NCBI RefSeq assembly: GCF_000600295.1
Contig: NZ_JEMG01000001.1
Span: 3,539,800 to 3,603,799 of the forward strand
DNA from: Hylemonella gracilis str. Niagara R
Lineage (GTDB): Bacteria; Pseudomonadota; Gammaproteobacteria; Burkholderiales; Burkholderiaceae_C
DNA: 64,000 nucleotides
Direction of reading: 5' to 3'
A program made the translations under genes and the position numbers. The number at the start of each line of letters is the position of its first letter. Position 1 is the first letter of the stretch. Below are positions 40,419 through 50,043 of the stretch, piece by piece. The notes under the pieces were generated by a model. That model was not told the origin of the DNA. It worked only from the letters and a program-made list of their open reading frames with translations, and did not search any database.

Positions 40419-42626
40419 TCAGAACTGGTGATTCAGAGAAACCTGATAGTTACGTGGTTCGCCATAATGACCGCTATAGCGCAGGGTGTTGATGTACTTC
40501 TCGTCGGTCAGGTTCTTGACGTTGAAACGCAAAGTGGTGCTGGACATGACCCGCCACGCGGCGAACGCATTGAGCACCGCATAACTGTCCTGGCGCACCG
40601 TGTAGTCATTGGACTCGACGTTGGATATCTCGCTCTGCCAACGGCCACCCACACCCAGCGTCACTGCGGTGTAGCCCGGCAATCGGCTGCTGACGATCAG
40701 GTTGGCGGTTCGACGCGGGACCCATGCGTAAGTGTCGTCACCGTCTTCGCCGTCCAACTTCAGCGCGGTGTAGCCGAATGTCAGATCGAGGTAGCTGTTC
40801 AGCTTGCCGACGGCTTCGAATTCCAGGCCCGTGGACTCGACATCAACACCCTTGTAGTAATACTCGTTCTTGGAGTTGTACCCCGCTCCAGTAGCCAAGC
40901 CGTCCTGCTCTGCCCTGAACACGGCCACCGTGGTCAGCAAGCGCTTGTCCAGCCAATCCGCTTTCACACCTACCTCGTAGTTCACGCCCTTGGTCGGTTC
41001 CAGATAACGGCCATTTGCATCCGACTGATCTTGCGGCTGATAAATGTCGGAATAGCTGACATAACCCAACAGTTTGTCAGTGAAGTCATAGGTCAATCCA
41101 GCATAGGGACTGACATTTCCTTCCGTCTGGTCAAATTCGACCGTATAGCTCACACCTTCACGGTGATATTCGGTGTAATTGGCGCCAAGCACGGCCTTGA
41201 TTCGATCAGCCAACACGACGCGGGTTGCGCCGTAGGCACGCGTCATGCGTTGTTTGTTGATGCGATAGGTAGACAGACTGCCCCAGACAGGCTCGGGAAT
41301 GACGTTTCCAGCCCACGGGAATCCGGGCATCTCGATGTATCCGTCACTGTAGCCATCACCATTCAGATCTCCAGCATTGGCATAGGTGGCGGCGTACTGG
41401 TCATACGTTCCCTTGCTTTTGGACAAACTAACGCCGAACATGGCTTCGTGCTGACGCCCGAACAGATCGTACCGACCATTGATCGTAGCCGCAGCCATGT
41501 CCTCGGTCAGCTTGTCCTTGCCCCACCATGGATAGCCGTACAAACCTTCACCAGTGACCGGGTCCATGCCATCACCCAGATAGTCAGTCGCGTAGAACAG
41601 CTTGGAGTCGTTGCTGACACGACGGTGGTTGTAGGTCAACTTCAACTGCCAGTCCACGCTCAATTGATGCGCGTACTCCATGAATGCGTTCTGGGTCTTG
41701 GTATCCCAGAAAGTCCAATCCTGTGTCGTCGAGGCACCACGCTTCCACTCGTTCTGAGTGCCATCGCTGTTCATGAACGTCAATGCACCCCAGGTATTGC
41801 CCGTGCTGTCAGACTGTTGATGGGAATACCCCAGTGTCAGCACGCCGTTGTCACCAATCTGCCCATCGATCACACCGTAGAAAAAGGTACGTTCTTTTTC
41901 GTAGCTACGAAGATAGGACCCACCCTCCTCACGTGCCGCAACCACCCGACCGGCCCAACGGCCATCCTCTGTAAACGGCGAAGAATAGTCCGCTTCAATC
42001 CGCTTGGTGGCCCATGAGCCATAACTCACACCCACTGAACCCTGTTCGTTATTAGTGGGGCGCTTGCGCACATAGTTGATCGTGCCCGAGGAATTTCCCA
42101 CGCCGGTCAACAAACCGTTCGCGCCGCGGATGACCTCGATTTTTTCGTAGCCAAAAGACTCCATTGCGCCAGTCACGATGCCCCAGTCGTTGGGCATCCC
42201 AACCCCATCAATCTGAGTGTTCTTGACGTCAAAACCACGCGCTGTGTATTGAGTGCGGTTGGTTTCCGTCTCCTCGACCTGTATGCCTGTACCCAAGCGC
42301 AAGGCGTCATTGAGATTGGTGACACCAAAATCCTTGATTTGCTCCGCCGTCACCACGCTGATGGACTGCGGCGTTTCCTTGATTTCGAGATTCAGGCCCG
42401 TGGCGCCGGTGCTGACCCGCGCTTCACGCTGGCTGGTGATCGTCACAGCCTCCAGCGTCTTTACATTGGCAGCATCAGCAGACGATGCATCGGTTTGCGC
42501 CGCAGCCGGCATCATCCATGCCATCCCCATCAAGGCCAGCAGGGCTGCCTGTGCAACCGGCTTCTTGCTGAGGTCAGAACGGAAGTTTGTGCTCGCCATT
42601 TCAATTTTTGCGCGTGCTTTGTTCAT
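40419..42626 (-). CDS. TonB-dependent siderophore receptor
   Basis: This outer-membrane ferric-siderophore receptor, about 735 residues, has a signal peptide ending near PAAAQ. The plug domain contains LEAVTITSQRE (TonB-box region), ETPQSISVVTAEQIKDFGV and KIEVIRGANGLLTGVGNSSG. The 22-strand barrel ends in NYQVSLNHQF with the terminal Phe. Ferrichrome/coprogen-type relatives are plausible (FhuE-like by overall pattern), but the ligand is not certain. Starts at 42674, 42626 and 42599 are all in frame; 42626 was chosen without a strong ribosome site. The GC content looks lower than that of its neighbours. A Fur box lies upstream. Confidence 0.93.
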   Translation of the reverse strand: MNKARAKIEMASTNFRSDLSKKPVAQAALLALMGMAWMMPAAAQTDASSADAANVKTLEAVTITSQREARVSTGATGLNLEIKETPQSISVVTAEQIKDFGVTNLNDALRLGTGIQVEETETNRTQYTARGFDVKNTQIDGVGMPNDWGIVTGAMESFGYEKIEVIRGANGLLTGVGNSSGTINYVRKRPTNNEQGSVGVSYGSWATKRIEADYSSPFTEDGRWAGRVVAAREEGGSYLRSYEKERTFFYGVIDGQIGDNGVLTLGYSHQQSDSTGNTWGALTFMNSDGTQNEWKRGASTTQDWTFWDTKTQNAFMEYAHQLSVDWQLKLTYNHRRVSNDSKLFYATDYLGDGMDPVTGEGLYGYPWWGKDKLTEDMAAATINGRYDLFGRQHEAMFGVSLSKSKGTYDQYAATYANAGDLNGDGYSDGYIEMPGFPWAGNVIPEPVWGSLSTYRINKQRMTRAYGATRVVLADRIKAVLGANYTEYHREGVSYTVEFDQTEGNVSPYAGLTYDFTDKLLGYVSYSDIYQPQDQSDANGRYLEPTKGVNYEVGVKADWLDKRLLTTVAVFRAEQDGLATGAGYNSKNEYYYKGVDVESTGLEFEAVGKLNSYLDLTFGYTALKLDGEDGDDTYAWVPRRTANLIVSSRLPGYTAVTLGVGGRWQSEISNVESNDYTVRQDSYAVLNAFAAWRVMSSTTLRFNVKNLTDEKYINTLRYSGHYGEPRNYQVSLNHQF

Positions 42627-42715
42627 TTTCTTGTGCTTATTCACATCAATGTTCAAGGGGCTCACGCCCCTCATCGCCTAACGACGGGTTCACCTTCGAT
42701 AAAAAGAAGGCAACA

Positions 42716-42734
42716 GACAATGATAATTACTACC
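42716..42734 (-). promoter_or_regulatory. Fur box
   Basis: GACAATGATAATTACTACC matches the 19-base Fur consensus at 15 positions, including the central AATGATAAT block. It sits about 90 bases before the chosen receptor start in an AT-rich patch, the expected place for iron repression of the receptor/PepSY operon. Confidence 0.75.
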
Positions 42735-42910
42735 ATTAAAAATACAATATTTTTCGCGCCCCAGTGTGGTTCGCAGCCAACGGCTGGGGCGTCGCCTACC
42801 GTGTTCCAGATCTGAGGTCAGCGTGCAGACTGGACATGCATACCTCTATGCGAAAACCGGTCGGTGCAAGAGATGCAATCCGCGCCGCCCAAGCGGCCAG
42901 GGCCGTGAGA

Positions 42911-43921
42911 TCACCCCTGTGAACGCCTGGTCGCCTTCACCTGGTACATCAGCAAGTCCGCCCGCTGGAGCACCTCGTCCGGATCGTGCTGACCTGGCTC
43001 GACGGCCAGCATGCCCACGCTGGCGCCAGCGTAGTCCATCGTGATGGGACCCAGCTGAAAGCGGCCGCTGGTGGCGCCGGACACGCGGGAATGGAAGGCT
43101 TGCTTGGCTTCCTCGACCGCTTGGGCGTCGGCCGGCCCCTGCCCCACGACGACGAACTCATCGCCGCCGAGTCGCGCGGCGAAATCGCCTGCTCGCAAGG
43201 CCACCTTCAGTCGATTCGCCATCTCGACCAGGAACTGGTCCCCCACGCCGTGGCCATGCTGGTCGTTGATGGCCTTGAAACCATCCAGGTCGATGAAGGC
43301 CACCAGAACCCAGAATTTCTGCCGCTTGCCCTGGGCCAGTTGGCGGGTCAGTTCCTGCAGCAGGGCCCGGCGGTTGGACAGCGTCGTCAGCGGGTCCGTG
43401 GTCGCGTAGGCCGTCAGGCGCGCATTCGCTTGCAGCAACTGCGCCACAAGTTGTTCGCGTTCAATCTGATGGGCAATCAGGGCGGCGAACAGTTTCAGCA
43501 GGCGCTGCGCCTGCGCTGGTTGGGGGCGACGGTCCGTGCTCGCGGCGCACAGGGTGCCGTACATGGCGCCATCCCCCAGGTACACGGGCGTGCTCATATA
43601 GGTCCGAACGCCGAGGTGGCGCACGGCGCCAGCCTCCGGCCAGCGCACATCCGCATCGTCCGTGCAGAGCGGCCCGGACTCCAGGGCCCGCCTGCACAGG
43701 GAATCTTCCCAGGGGAAGCTCAGGCCTTCCTGCATTTCGAGCTGGCTGGTATTCCTGGAGAACAGGATGCTCTGAACGCCCTGCTGCAGGTCTACCATCG
43801 TCAGGTAGGTGGACTCCAGGCCGGTGGCGGCTTCGAGCAACTCCAGCAGGGGCCGCGTCAATTCCTCGACGGATCGGGCCGTGGCGACGGAAGTGGCAAG
43901 GCGGTCAAGGATGGGGTCCAT
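42911..43921 (-). CDS. GAF-GGDEF diguanylate cyclase
   Basis: It is predicted to make the second messenger c-di-GMP. The 336 residues comprise an N-terminal GAF sensor domain (about 5-150; contains LESTYLTMVDLQQGVQSILF) and a GGDEF domain (about 175-335). The GGDEF domain has an intact active site, RLGGDEFVVV, and an RAGD inhibitory I-site five residues before it. No membrane segment is seen, so it should be cytoplasmic. ATG 43921 was chosen; the longer reading to 44017 runs through the tRNA and is an artefact. It stands alone, with its stop facing the receptor's upstream region. The GAF ligand is unknown. Confidence 0.92.
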   Translation of the reverse strand: MDPILDRLATSVATARSVEELTRPLLELLEAATGLESTYLTMVDLQQGVQSILFSRNTSQLEMQEGLSFPWEDSLCRRALESGPLCTDDADVRWPEAGAVRHLGVRTYMSTPVYLGDGAMYGTLCAASTDRRPQPAQAQRLLKLFAALIAHQIEREQLVAQLLQANARLTAYATTDPLTTLSNRRALLQELTRQLAQGKRQKFWVLVAFIDLDGFKAINDQHGHGVGDQFLVEMANRLKVALRAGDFAARLGGDEFVVVGQGPADAQAVEEAKQAFHSRVSGATSGRFQLGPITMDYAGASVGMLAVEPGQHDPDEVLQRADLLMYQVKATRRSQG

Positions 43922-43983
43922 CGCAGCATTGTGCCGCCGGCCTTCGCGAAACATCCCTGCCCGGCCTTGCTGGGTGGATTGAT

Positions 43984-44060
43984 TGGTAGGGCGTGCTGGG
44001 CTCGAACCAGCGACCAAGGGATTATGAGTCCCCTGCTCTGACCAACTGAGCTAACGCCCC
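43984..44060 (-). tRNA. tRNA with CAU anticodon (tRNA-Ile2 or elongator tRNA-Met)
   Basis: This is a 77-base cloverleaf with encoded CCA (43984-43986). The acceptor stem GGGGCGT/ACGCCCT ends in a G1-U72 wobble pair. The anticodon stem GGGGA/TCCC.. holds the loop CTCATAA, so the anticodon is CAT. The T arm GCTGG-TTCGAGC-CCAGC is perfect. The initiator C1-A72 mismatch is absent, so it is not tRNA-fMet. The ACTCATAATCCCTTGGTCGCTGG stretch (given here in overlapping form) recalls E. coli tRNA-Ile2, so a lysidine-modified Ile tRNA is somewhat favoured. Confidence 0.9.
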
Positions 44061-44100
44061 CCACGCAGGCACCGCGATCGCCGTGCCTGCGAAGTGGGGG
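44057..44100. repeat. Long inverted repeat abutting the tRNA(CAU) 5' end
   Basis: GCAGGCAC (44065-44072) and GTGCCTGC (44083-44090) form a perfect stem. It continues outward as CCCCCAC (44058-44064) paired with GTGGGGG (44094-44100) after a GAA bulge. The outer arm overlaps the first bases of the tRNA. It lies between the hrcA stop and the tRNA on the same strand. With no T-tract it may act in tRNA leader processing or as a factor-dependent stop; both are speculation. Confidence 0.5.
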
Positions 44101-44142
44101 ATTGTAAGAGGCAGCACGGCGCCCGCCGACCTTGCCGCGTGC

Positions 44143-45162
44143 TTATTTGCCATGGCTCAGCGCGTTGCCCAGCAGCTTGGACGTGACGTCGACGATCTGG
44201 ATCATGCGGTCGTAAGCCATGCGTGTGGGGCCGATGACACCCAGCGTGCCGACGATCTGTCCGTCCACTTCGTACGGCGCGCTGACCACGGACAGTTCCT
44301 CGTAGGGCACGACCTGGCTTTCGCCGCCGATGAAGATGCGCACGCCCTCGGCCTGGCCCGCGCTGTCGAGCAGGCGCATGATCTGCGCCTTCTGCTCGAA
44401 CAGATCGAAAGCCCGGCGCAGATGGCTCATGTCGCTGGAAAAGTCGCTGACCGCCAGCAGGTTGCGCTCGCCCGCGATCACCACTTCCTCCTGCGGCTGG
44501 CTCATGGCCTCGGTCCCGACGGTGACGGCCGCCTGCATCAAGGCAGCGATCTCGCCACGCAGCTTCTCGACCTCGCCCTGCAGGCGCTCTTTTACCTGTT
44601 CCAGCGTGAGGCCGAGATAGTGGGCATTGAGGTAGTTGGCGGCCTCGTTGAGTTGGGAGGCGGAGTAGTCCGCCCCGGTGAAGATCACGCGGTTCTGCAC
44701 ATCGCCCTCGGGCGAAACCAGGATGACGAGAATACGCCGCTCGCCCAGGCGCAGGAATTCGATGTGGCGAAACACCGAGGAACGGCGCGGCGCGACCACC
44801 ACCCCGACAAACTGCGATAGAGATGACAGCAGATTGGCCGCGCTGCTGATGACTTTCTGCGGTTGGTCGGGCACGAGCTGGTGCGGTGCGAATTCCGGAG
44901 TGGCCATCTGCTCGCGCTGCACCGTCAGCATGGTGTCGACGAAAAGCCGGTAGCCCCGGGCCGTGGGCACCCGCCCGGCACTGGTGTGCGGGCTGGCGAT
45001 CAGCCCCAACTCTTCCAGGTCGGACATCACATTGCGGATGGTCGCAGGCGACAGCTCCAACCCCGATGCGCGCGACAGTGTGCGCGAACCGACTGGCTGC
45101 CCATCGGCGATGTAACGCTCCACCAGCGTCTTCAGCAGCAACTTGGCACGGTCATCCAGCAT
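44143..45162 (-). CDS. hrcA: Heat-inducible transcription repressor HrcA
   Basis: This repressor of class I heat-shock genes (groESL, dnaK) binds CIRCE DNA elements. The 339 residues have an N-terminal winged helix ([40 protein letters not shown]) and a GAF-like and dimerisation region, with [20 protein letters not shown] in the middle. The length and order match the family. It is divergent from nadK. No CIRCE element was seen in its own promoter region, so autoregulation is not apparent here. Confidence 0.96.
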   Translation of the reverse strand: MLDDRAKLLLKTLVERYIADGQPVGSRTLSRASGLELSPATIRNVMSDLEELGLIASPHTSAGRVPTARGYRLFVDTMLTVQREQMATPEFAPHQLVPDQPQKVISSAANLLSSLSQFVGVVVAPRRSSVFRHIEFLRLGERRILVILVSPEGDVQNRVIFTGADYSASQLNEAANYLNAHYLGLTLEQVKERLQGEVEKLRGEIAALMQAAVTVGTEAMSQPQEEVVIAGERNLLAVSDFSSDMSHLRRAFDLFEQKAQIMRLLDSAGQAEGVRIFIGGESQVVPYEELSVVSAPYEVDGQIVGTLGVIGPTRMAYDRMIQIVDVTSKLLGNALSHGK

Positions 45163-45231
45163 GGAAAATCATTCTAACGATGCGCCCTGTGCACGCCCGC
45201 TTCATTCTTGCAAAACAGGGGCGTGGCGGGA

Positions 45232-45259
45232 TTGAAAGTCGGCGCCAATACTGTATATT
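45232..45259 (+). promoter_or_regulatory. Sigma-70 promoter of nadK
   Basis: TTGAAA (45232-45237) and TATATT (45254-45259) are separated by 16 bases in an AT-richer patch 24 bases before the nadK ATG. This is one of the clearest -35/-10 pairs in the window. TGTAT-ATTG-ATACA (45252-45265) adds a small dyad over the -10. Confidence 0.55.
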
Positions 45260-45282
45260 GATACATATCACCGGTTTCCACC

Positions 45283-46218
45283 ATGAGCCTGCAATTCCAC
45301 CAAGTCGCCCTGATCGGCCGCTACCCGCTCGCCCCGCAGCAGCAAGGCGGTACCCCGGGCGCGACCAGCTTGCGGGCACGCCCGGCGCTGGGCGGCATCG
45401 CAGCCCTGCTGCAGGCCCAGGGTTGTGCCGTGGCGGTGGAAGCCCAGACGGCCACCGCCGCCGATGGCCTGGAAGGGTTGCCCACGCTGGCGCTGGAGGA
45501 CATCGCCGCGCGCTGCGACTTGGCTCTGGTGGTGGGCGGTGACGGCACCATGCTGGGGGCCAGCCGGGTGCTGTTCCACCCTGGCACGGACCAGGGTCTG
45601 CCATTGATCGGCATCAACAGCGGCCGCCTGGGTTTCATCACCGACATTTCCTTGGAGAGCTACGCCAGCGTGCTGCCGCCCATGCTGCACGGGGAATACG
45701 AGGCCGAAGGCCGCGCCCTGATGCAAGCCCGGGTACTGCGCCCTGGGCCGGACGGCGATAGCTGTGTCTTTGACGCTCTGGCCATGAACGACGTGGTGGT
45801 GCATCGCGGCAACTCCTCGGGCATGGTGGAGCTGCATGTGGAAGTGGATGGTCGTTTCGTCGCCAACCACCGGGCCGACGGGCTCATCCTGGCCACGCCC
45901 ACCGGCTCCACGGCCTATTCGCTCTCGGCCGGCGGGCCCATCCTGCACCCCGCCATCGCCGGCTGGGTACTCGCACCGATCGCGCCGCATTCCTTGTCCA
46001 ACCGGCCAGTGGTGCTGCCCTCGGACTCGGAGGTGTCACTGGAGATCGTTTCCGAGCGCGAAGCCATGGTGAATTTCGACATGCAGACGCTGACGGCCCT
46101 GCAGCAGGGTGACCGCATTCTGGTCCGTCGCTCGGCACGCACCGCGCGCTTCCTGCACCCGCGCGGCTGGAGCTATTTCGACACCCTGCGCAAGAAATTG
46201 CACTGGAATGAAACTTGA
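45283..46218 (+). CDS. nadK: NAD kinase
   Basis: It phosphorylates NAD to NADP using ATP. The 311 residues contain the diagnostic [13 protein letters not shown] (GGDGT motif, about residue 85), [12 protein letters not shown] (NE/D-rich region) and [23 protein letters not shown] 45283 follows the promoter at 45232 closely. It is divergent from hrcA and 62 bases upstream of recN, a conserved betaproteobacterial arrangement. Confidence 0.96.
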   Translation: MSLQFHQVALIGRYPLAPQQQGGTPGATSLRARPALGGIAALLQAQGCAVAVEAQTATAADGLEGLPTLALEDIAARCDLALVVGGDGTMLGASRVLFHPGTDQGLPLIGINSGRLGFITDISLESYASVLPPMLHGEYEAEGRALMQARVLRPGPDGDSCVFDALAMNDVVVHRGNSSGMVELHVEVDGRFVANHRADGLILATPTGSTAYSLSAGGPILHPAIAGWVLAPIAPHSLSNRPVVLPSDSEVSLEIVSEREAMVNFDMQTLTALQQGDRILVRRSARTARFLHPRGWSYFDTLRKKLHWNET

Positions 46219-46280
46219 CTCACCACCTGGCTGCCAGCCTGGGTTGATTGGCAAGCCACCGTTTGAGGAGCGTCACGCAA

Positions 46281-47969
46281 ATGGCACTTAAGAGAATCGT
46301 CCTGCGGGACTTCGTCATCATCAGCGAACTCGACCTCGAATTCGCGCCCGGCTTCACCGTGCTGACCGGCGAAACCGGCGCGGGCAAATCCATCCTGATC
46401 GACGCGCTGCAACTCGTCACCGGCGCGCGCGCCGACACGGGGCTGATCCGCGAGGGGGCCTCACGCACCGATGTGAGCGTGGAATTCGACCAATGCCAGC
46501 TCTACAACGGTTGGCTGGAAGCAACCGGTTTCGACACCGGTTTCGACCCGGGCGCCACGCTGCTGCTGCGCCGTACCGTGGACACCCAGGGCAAAAGCCG
46601 CGCCTGGATCAACGGCAGCCCCGCTACCGCCACGCAGCTACGCGAGTTGGGCGAACAGCTGTTCGACATCCACGGCCAGCATGCTTGGCAAAGCCTGACC
46701 CGCGCCGAGGCCGTGCGCGGCCTGCTCGATGCGTATGGCCGCATCAACACCGAGGCGTTGACCCGGGCCTGGACGCACTGGCGGCAGACCGTGAAAACGC
46801 TGGAAGACGCCCGCGCCGCTCAGGACAAGCTGCAAAGCGAACGCGAGCGCCTGAGCTGGCAAATCGGCGAGGTGGAGAAGCTCGATCCCCAAGCCGGTGA
46901 ATGGGAGACGCTCAACACCGACCACGGCCGCCTGGCGCACGCCCAGGCCCTGCTGGACGCCGCCCAGACCGCACTGGACGCGCTGGACGGCGGCGACGAC
47001 GGCGCGGACGGCGGCGCCCGATACGCCCTCGGTGCCGCTCGCCAGTCGCTACAAAATCAGGAGCACCTGGAGCCCGAGTTCAAGGCCCTCGCAGAAGTGC
47101 TGGCCTCCAGCCTCGCCCAAGTGGAAGACAGCGCGCACAGCCTGCGCTCCTACCTGCGCCGAACCGACCTGGACCCGGAACGCCTGGCCGAACTCGACGC
47201 GCGGCTGACGCAGTGGGTGGCCCTGGCCCGCCGGTACAAGCGCGCGCCGGAGGAACTGGCCACCGCCCTCGCGGGCTGGCGCGAAGAGCTGGCCCGCCTG
47301 GACGCCGCGGCCGACCTGGAGACGCTACACAAAACAGAGCAGGATGCGCGCGCGGCCTACATGCACGCGGCGCAGGCCATCTCGCAGGCCCGCGCCACCG
47401 CCGCACCCCGCCTGGCCCAGGCCATCACCCAGGCCATGCAAGGCCTGGGCATGGAAGGCGGCCGTTTCGACGTAACCCTGCTGACCAGCGAGCAACCCCA
47501 AGCGCACGGCCTGGAAGAAGTGCAATTCCTGGTGGCCGGGCACGCGGGCAGCACGCCGCGGCCCATCGGCAAAGTGGCCTCGGGCGGTGAGTTGTCGCGC
47601 ATCGCGCTGGCCATCGCCGTCACCACCAGCCAGCTCGGCGCAGCACAGACCCTGATCTTCGACGAAGTGGATTCCGGTGTGGGCGGCGCGGTGGCCGAGA
47701 CCGTGGGACGTCTGATGCAACGCTTGGGTCGTGACCGCCAGGTGCTGGCCGTCACGCACCTGCCGCAAGTCGCCTCCTGCGCGAACAACCATCTGCAAGT
47801 GTCCAAGCAGCGCGAAGGCAGCGCCACGCTCAGCAGCGTGGCCCCGGTGCAGGGTGAGGCGCGGGTGCAGGAAATCGCGCGCATGCTCGGCGGCGAGCGC
47901 CTGACCGGCGCGACCCTGGCCCACGCCAAGGAAATGCTGCAGGACCAGGGACAACCCGGTCTGATTTGA
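46281..47969 (+). CDS. recN: DNA repair protein RecN
   Basis: This SMC-like ATPase of double-strand break repair has 562 residues. Walker A is GETGAGKSILIDAL (about residue 30), long coiled-coil arms cover about 150-370, and the C-terminal half-domain has VASGGELSRIALAIAV (signature) and LIFDEVDSGVGGAVAETVG (Walker B and D-loop). ATG 46281 follows GAGGAGCG; a longer in-frame reading from 46248 overlaps the nadK end region without a better ribosome site. It is followed 33 bases later by rapZ. Confidence 0.95.
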   Translation: MALKRIVLRDFVIISELDLEFAPGFTVLTGETGAGKSILIDALQLVTGARADTGLIREGASRTDVSVEFDQCQLYNGWLEATGFDTGFDPGATLLLRRTVDTQGKSRAWINGSPATATQLRELGEQLFDIHGQHAWQSLTRAEAVRGLLDAYGRINTEALTRAWTHWRQTVKTLEDARAAQDKLQSERERLSWQIGEVEKLDPQAGEWETLNTDHGRLAHAQALLDAAQTALDALDGGDDGADGGARYALGAARQSLQNQEHLEPEFKALAEVLASSLAQVEDSAHSLRSYLRRTDLDPERLAELDARLTQWVALARRYKRAPEELATALAGWREELARLDAAADLETLHKTEQDARAAYMHAAQAISQARATAAPRLAQAITQAMQGLGMEGGRFDVTLLTSEQPQAHGLEEVQFLVAGHAGSTPRPIGKVASGGELSRIALAIAVTTSQLGAAQTLIFDEVDSGVGGAVAETVGRLMQRLGRDRQVLAVTHLPQVASCANNHLQVSKQREGSATLSSVAPVQGEARVQEIARMLGGERLTGATLAHAKEMLQDQGQPGLI

Positions 47970-48002
47970 GCAGACCCGGACCGGCACAGGCAGAATTGCC
48001 GC

Positions 48003-48947
48003 ATGGAAATCGTCCTCATCACCGGCATGTCCGGCTCCGGCAAATCGGTGGCCCTCAACGCCCTCGAAGACGCCGGTTATTACTGCGTGGACAACCTGCC
48101 GCCGGAGCTGCTGGAACCTTTCGTCGCGCTGGAACAGCGGCAAAGGGCCCGCCATGTCGCCATCGCCATGGACGTGCGCAGCGCCACCTCGCTGCCGCAG
48201 TTGCCCGCCCTGCTGAATACGCTGCGTGAGCAGGGACACACGATCAAGTCGCTGTTCCTCGATGCTGCGACCGACACCCTGGTGCGCCGCTATTCCGAGA
48301 CCCGCCGCAAGCATCCGCTGTCCAGCGCGCCCGGCGCCATCGCCCGTTCGGGAACGCAGACGGCAAACGCGAATGACAAGAAGGCAGCGCCGTCGATCGG
48401 CAAAGACGAAAGCGCCGTGGGCGAGGCGGCCGACCCCAATCGCGCCCTGATCGAAGCCATCGAACTCGAACGCGAACTGCTGGCCGACCTGCGCGACCAG
48501 GCCCAGGTCATCGACACCAGCGTGCTGCGCGCCGCGCAACTGCAAAGCTATATCAAGGAAGCCATCCGCCTGCCGGGCAACTCGCTCACCCTGGTGTTCG
48601 AATCCTTCGCCTTCAAACGCGGCATCCCCGTGGACGCGGACTATGTGTTCGACGTGCGCATGCTGCCCAACCCGCACTATGAGCCGGCCTTGAAGGACCT
48701 GACCGGACGCGACCAGCCCGTCATCGACTATCTGCGCGCCCAGCCCGAAGTCGACCAGATGCGCCAGCACATCGAACGTTTCCTCAACCAATGGCTGGCC
48801 GCCCTGCTGCACAACCACCGCAGCTACGTGACGGTGGCCATCGGCTGCACCGGCGGCCAGCACCGCTCGGTCTATCTGGTCGAGGAACTGGCGCAGCGCT
48901 TCGCGACGCGCTGGACCACGCTCAAGCGGCATCGGGAACTCGGCTAA
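48003..48947 (+). CDS. rapZ: RNase adapter protein RapZ
   Basis: This P-loop protein binds small RNAs and links amino-sugar status to RNase E-mediated glmS regulation in enterics. The 314 residues contain Walker [29 protein letters not shown], and the C-terminal [20 protein letters not shown]. It is about 30 residues longer than usual because of a polar, low-complexity insertion around residues 110-140 (rich in Ala, Asn, Lys and Asp). The stop overlaps the mutY stop tail to tail by 4 bases. Confidence 0.93.
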   Translation: MEIVLITGMSGSGKSVALNALEDAGYYCVDNLPPELLEPFVALEQRQRARHVAIAMDVRSATSLPQLPALLNTLREQGHTIKSLFLDAATDTLVRRYSETRRKHPLSSAPGAIARSGTQTANANDKKAAPSIGKDESAVGEAADPNRALIEAIELERELLADLRDQAQVIDTSVLRAAQLQSYIKEAIRLPGNSLTLVFESFAFKRGIPVDADYVFDVRMLPNPHYEPALKDLTGRDQPVIDYLRAQPEVDQMRQHIERFLNQWLAALLHNHRSYVTVAIGCTGGQHRSVYLVEELAQRFATRWTTLKRHRELG

Positions 48948-50032
48948 CCCTGCTCCAGCAGTTTCCGTATCGGCGCCGGCAGGCCCAGCGCGGGCCAGGC
49001 GTCTACCGCGTGCCAGAAGCCTTGCCCTGACACCGTCACGGATGCCGGCAACTCCACGCGTACGGGGTGCAAATGCAAATCCTTGTGCGTCAGCACATGC
49101 TTGAAGACCGGCAGCTCATTCAAGTCGTCGCGCTGCCTGGCCGGCACGGCCGCTTGCAAGGACTCAAAACTGTCGAACAGTTCCAGGCAATACAAACCCG
49201 CCCACACGCTTTTCAAGGCATCGTCGGCGCCGCCGGACGCGGGCCGCTGGCGCAACCAGACCGCGCCGTCACGCGTCCGCGCCCACAAGAGCCAGAGTGA
49301 TTGCGCCGTGCGCTTGAGCTTGCGGGTCTTGACGGGATAGGCCTCGGGACGGCCTTCACGGCGCGCCACGCAGAGGTCGGCCAGCGGACACATCAGACAG
49401 CCCGGTTTGCGCGGCAGACAGACGGTGGCGCCCATGTCCATCACCGCCTGGGTGTAGCGGGGCATGCGCTGATCCAGGTCCTCACGGGGCAGCAGCTCAT
49501 CCGCCAGCTTCCACAAAGCCTTCTCCTGCGCGGTCAGCGCCAGGTCGCCGTCGAAGCCCAGGGCGCGCGTCAGCACGCGCTTGACGTTGCCGTCCAGGAT
49601 CGCCACGCGTTCGCCAAAGCAGATGGACGCGATGGCCGCCGCCGTCGAGCGGCCTATGCCCGGCAATTCCTGCAAAGTAGACGCGTCGCGCGGGAATGCA
49701 CCTCCGTGCAACGCCACCACTTTCTGCGCGCAGGCATGCAGGTTGCGCGCCCGGCTGTAGTAGCCCAGGCCGCTCCAGAGCGCGAGCACGTCATCCAACG
49801 GCGCCGCAGCCAAGGCCTCCACGTCGGGAAAGCGCTGCAGGAAACGGGCGTAATAGTCACGCACCGTCGCGACCTGGGTCTGCTGCAGCATGATTTCCGA
49901 GAGCCAGACCCGGTAAGGATCGCGGGTGTTCTGCCAGGGCAAGTCATGGCGGCCATGCACGGACTGCCAGCGCAGCAGTCGGTCGGACCACTGCGCCGCC
50001 TCGCCCTGCTCCATCAACTCGGTAACTGTCAT
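48944..50032 (-). CDS. mutY: A/G-specific adenine glycosylase MutY
   Basis: It removes adenine mispaired with 8-oxoguanine. The 362 residues have the catalytic Glu in [12 protein letters not shown], the helix-hairpin-helix [20 protein letters not shown] with the following [12 protein letters not shown], and the [4Fe-4S] ligands in [17 protein letters not shown] (C-X6-C-X2-C-X5-C). A NUDIX-like C-terminal domain follows. ATG 50032 leaves 11 bases to the mutM stop; ATG 50059 would overlap mutM. It is paired with mutM on the same strand, so the two oxidative-damage repair glycosylases form one operon. Confidence 0.95.
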   Translation of the reverse strand: MTVTELMEQGEAAQWSDRLLRWQSVHGRHDLPWQNTRDPYRVWLSEIMLQQTQVATVRDYYARFLQRFPDVEALAAAPLDDVLALWSGLGYYSRARNLHACAQKVVALHGGAFPRDASTLQELPGIGRSTAAAIASICFGERVAILDGNVKRVLTRALGFDGDLALTAQEKALWKLADELLPREDLDQRMPRYTQAVMDMGATVCLPRKPGCLMCPLADLCVARREGRPEAYPVKTRKLKRTAQSLWLLWARTRDGAVWLRQRPASGGADDALKSVWAGLYCLELFDSFESLQAAVPARQRDDLNELPVFKHVLTHKDLHLHPVRVELPASVTVSGQGFWHAVDAWPALGLPAPIRKLLEQG

Positions 50033-50043
50033 GTTTCTACGAG

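Noticed and set aside
43922-44017. Longer N-terminus for the GGDEF protein
   Set aside because: The added residues come from translating the tRNA T arm and its flank, a common false extension.
43984-44060. tRNA as integration site of a genomic island
   Set aside because: No integrase gene and no direct repeat of the tRNA 3' end were seen nearby.
45163-45282. CIRCE element at the hrcA promoter
   Set aside because: No TTAGCACTC/GAGTGCTAA dyad is present in the hrcA-nadK intergenic region.
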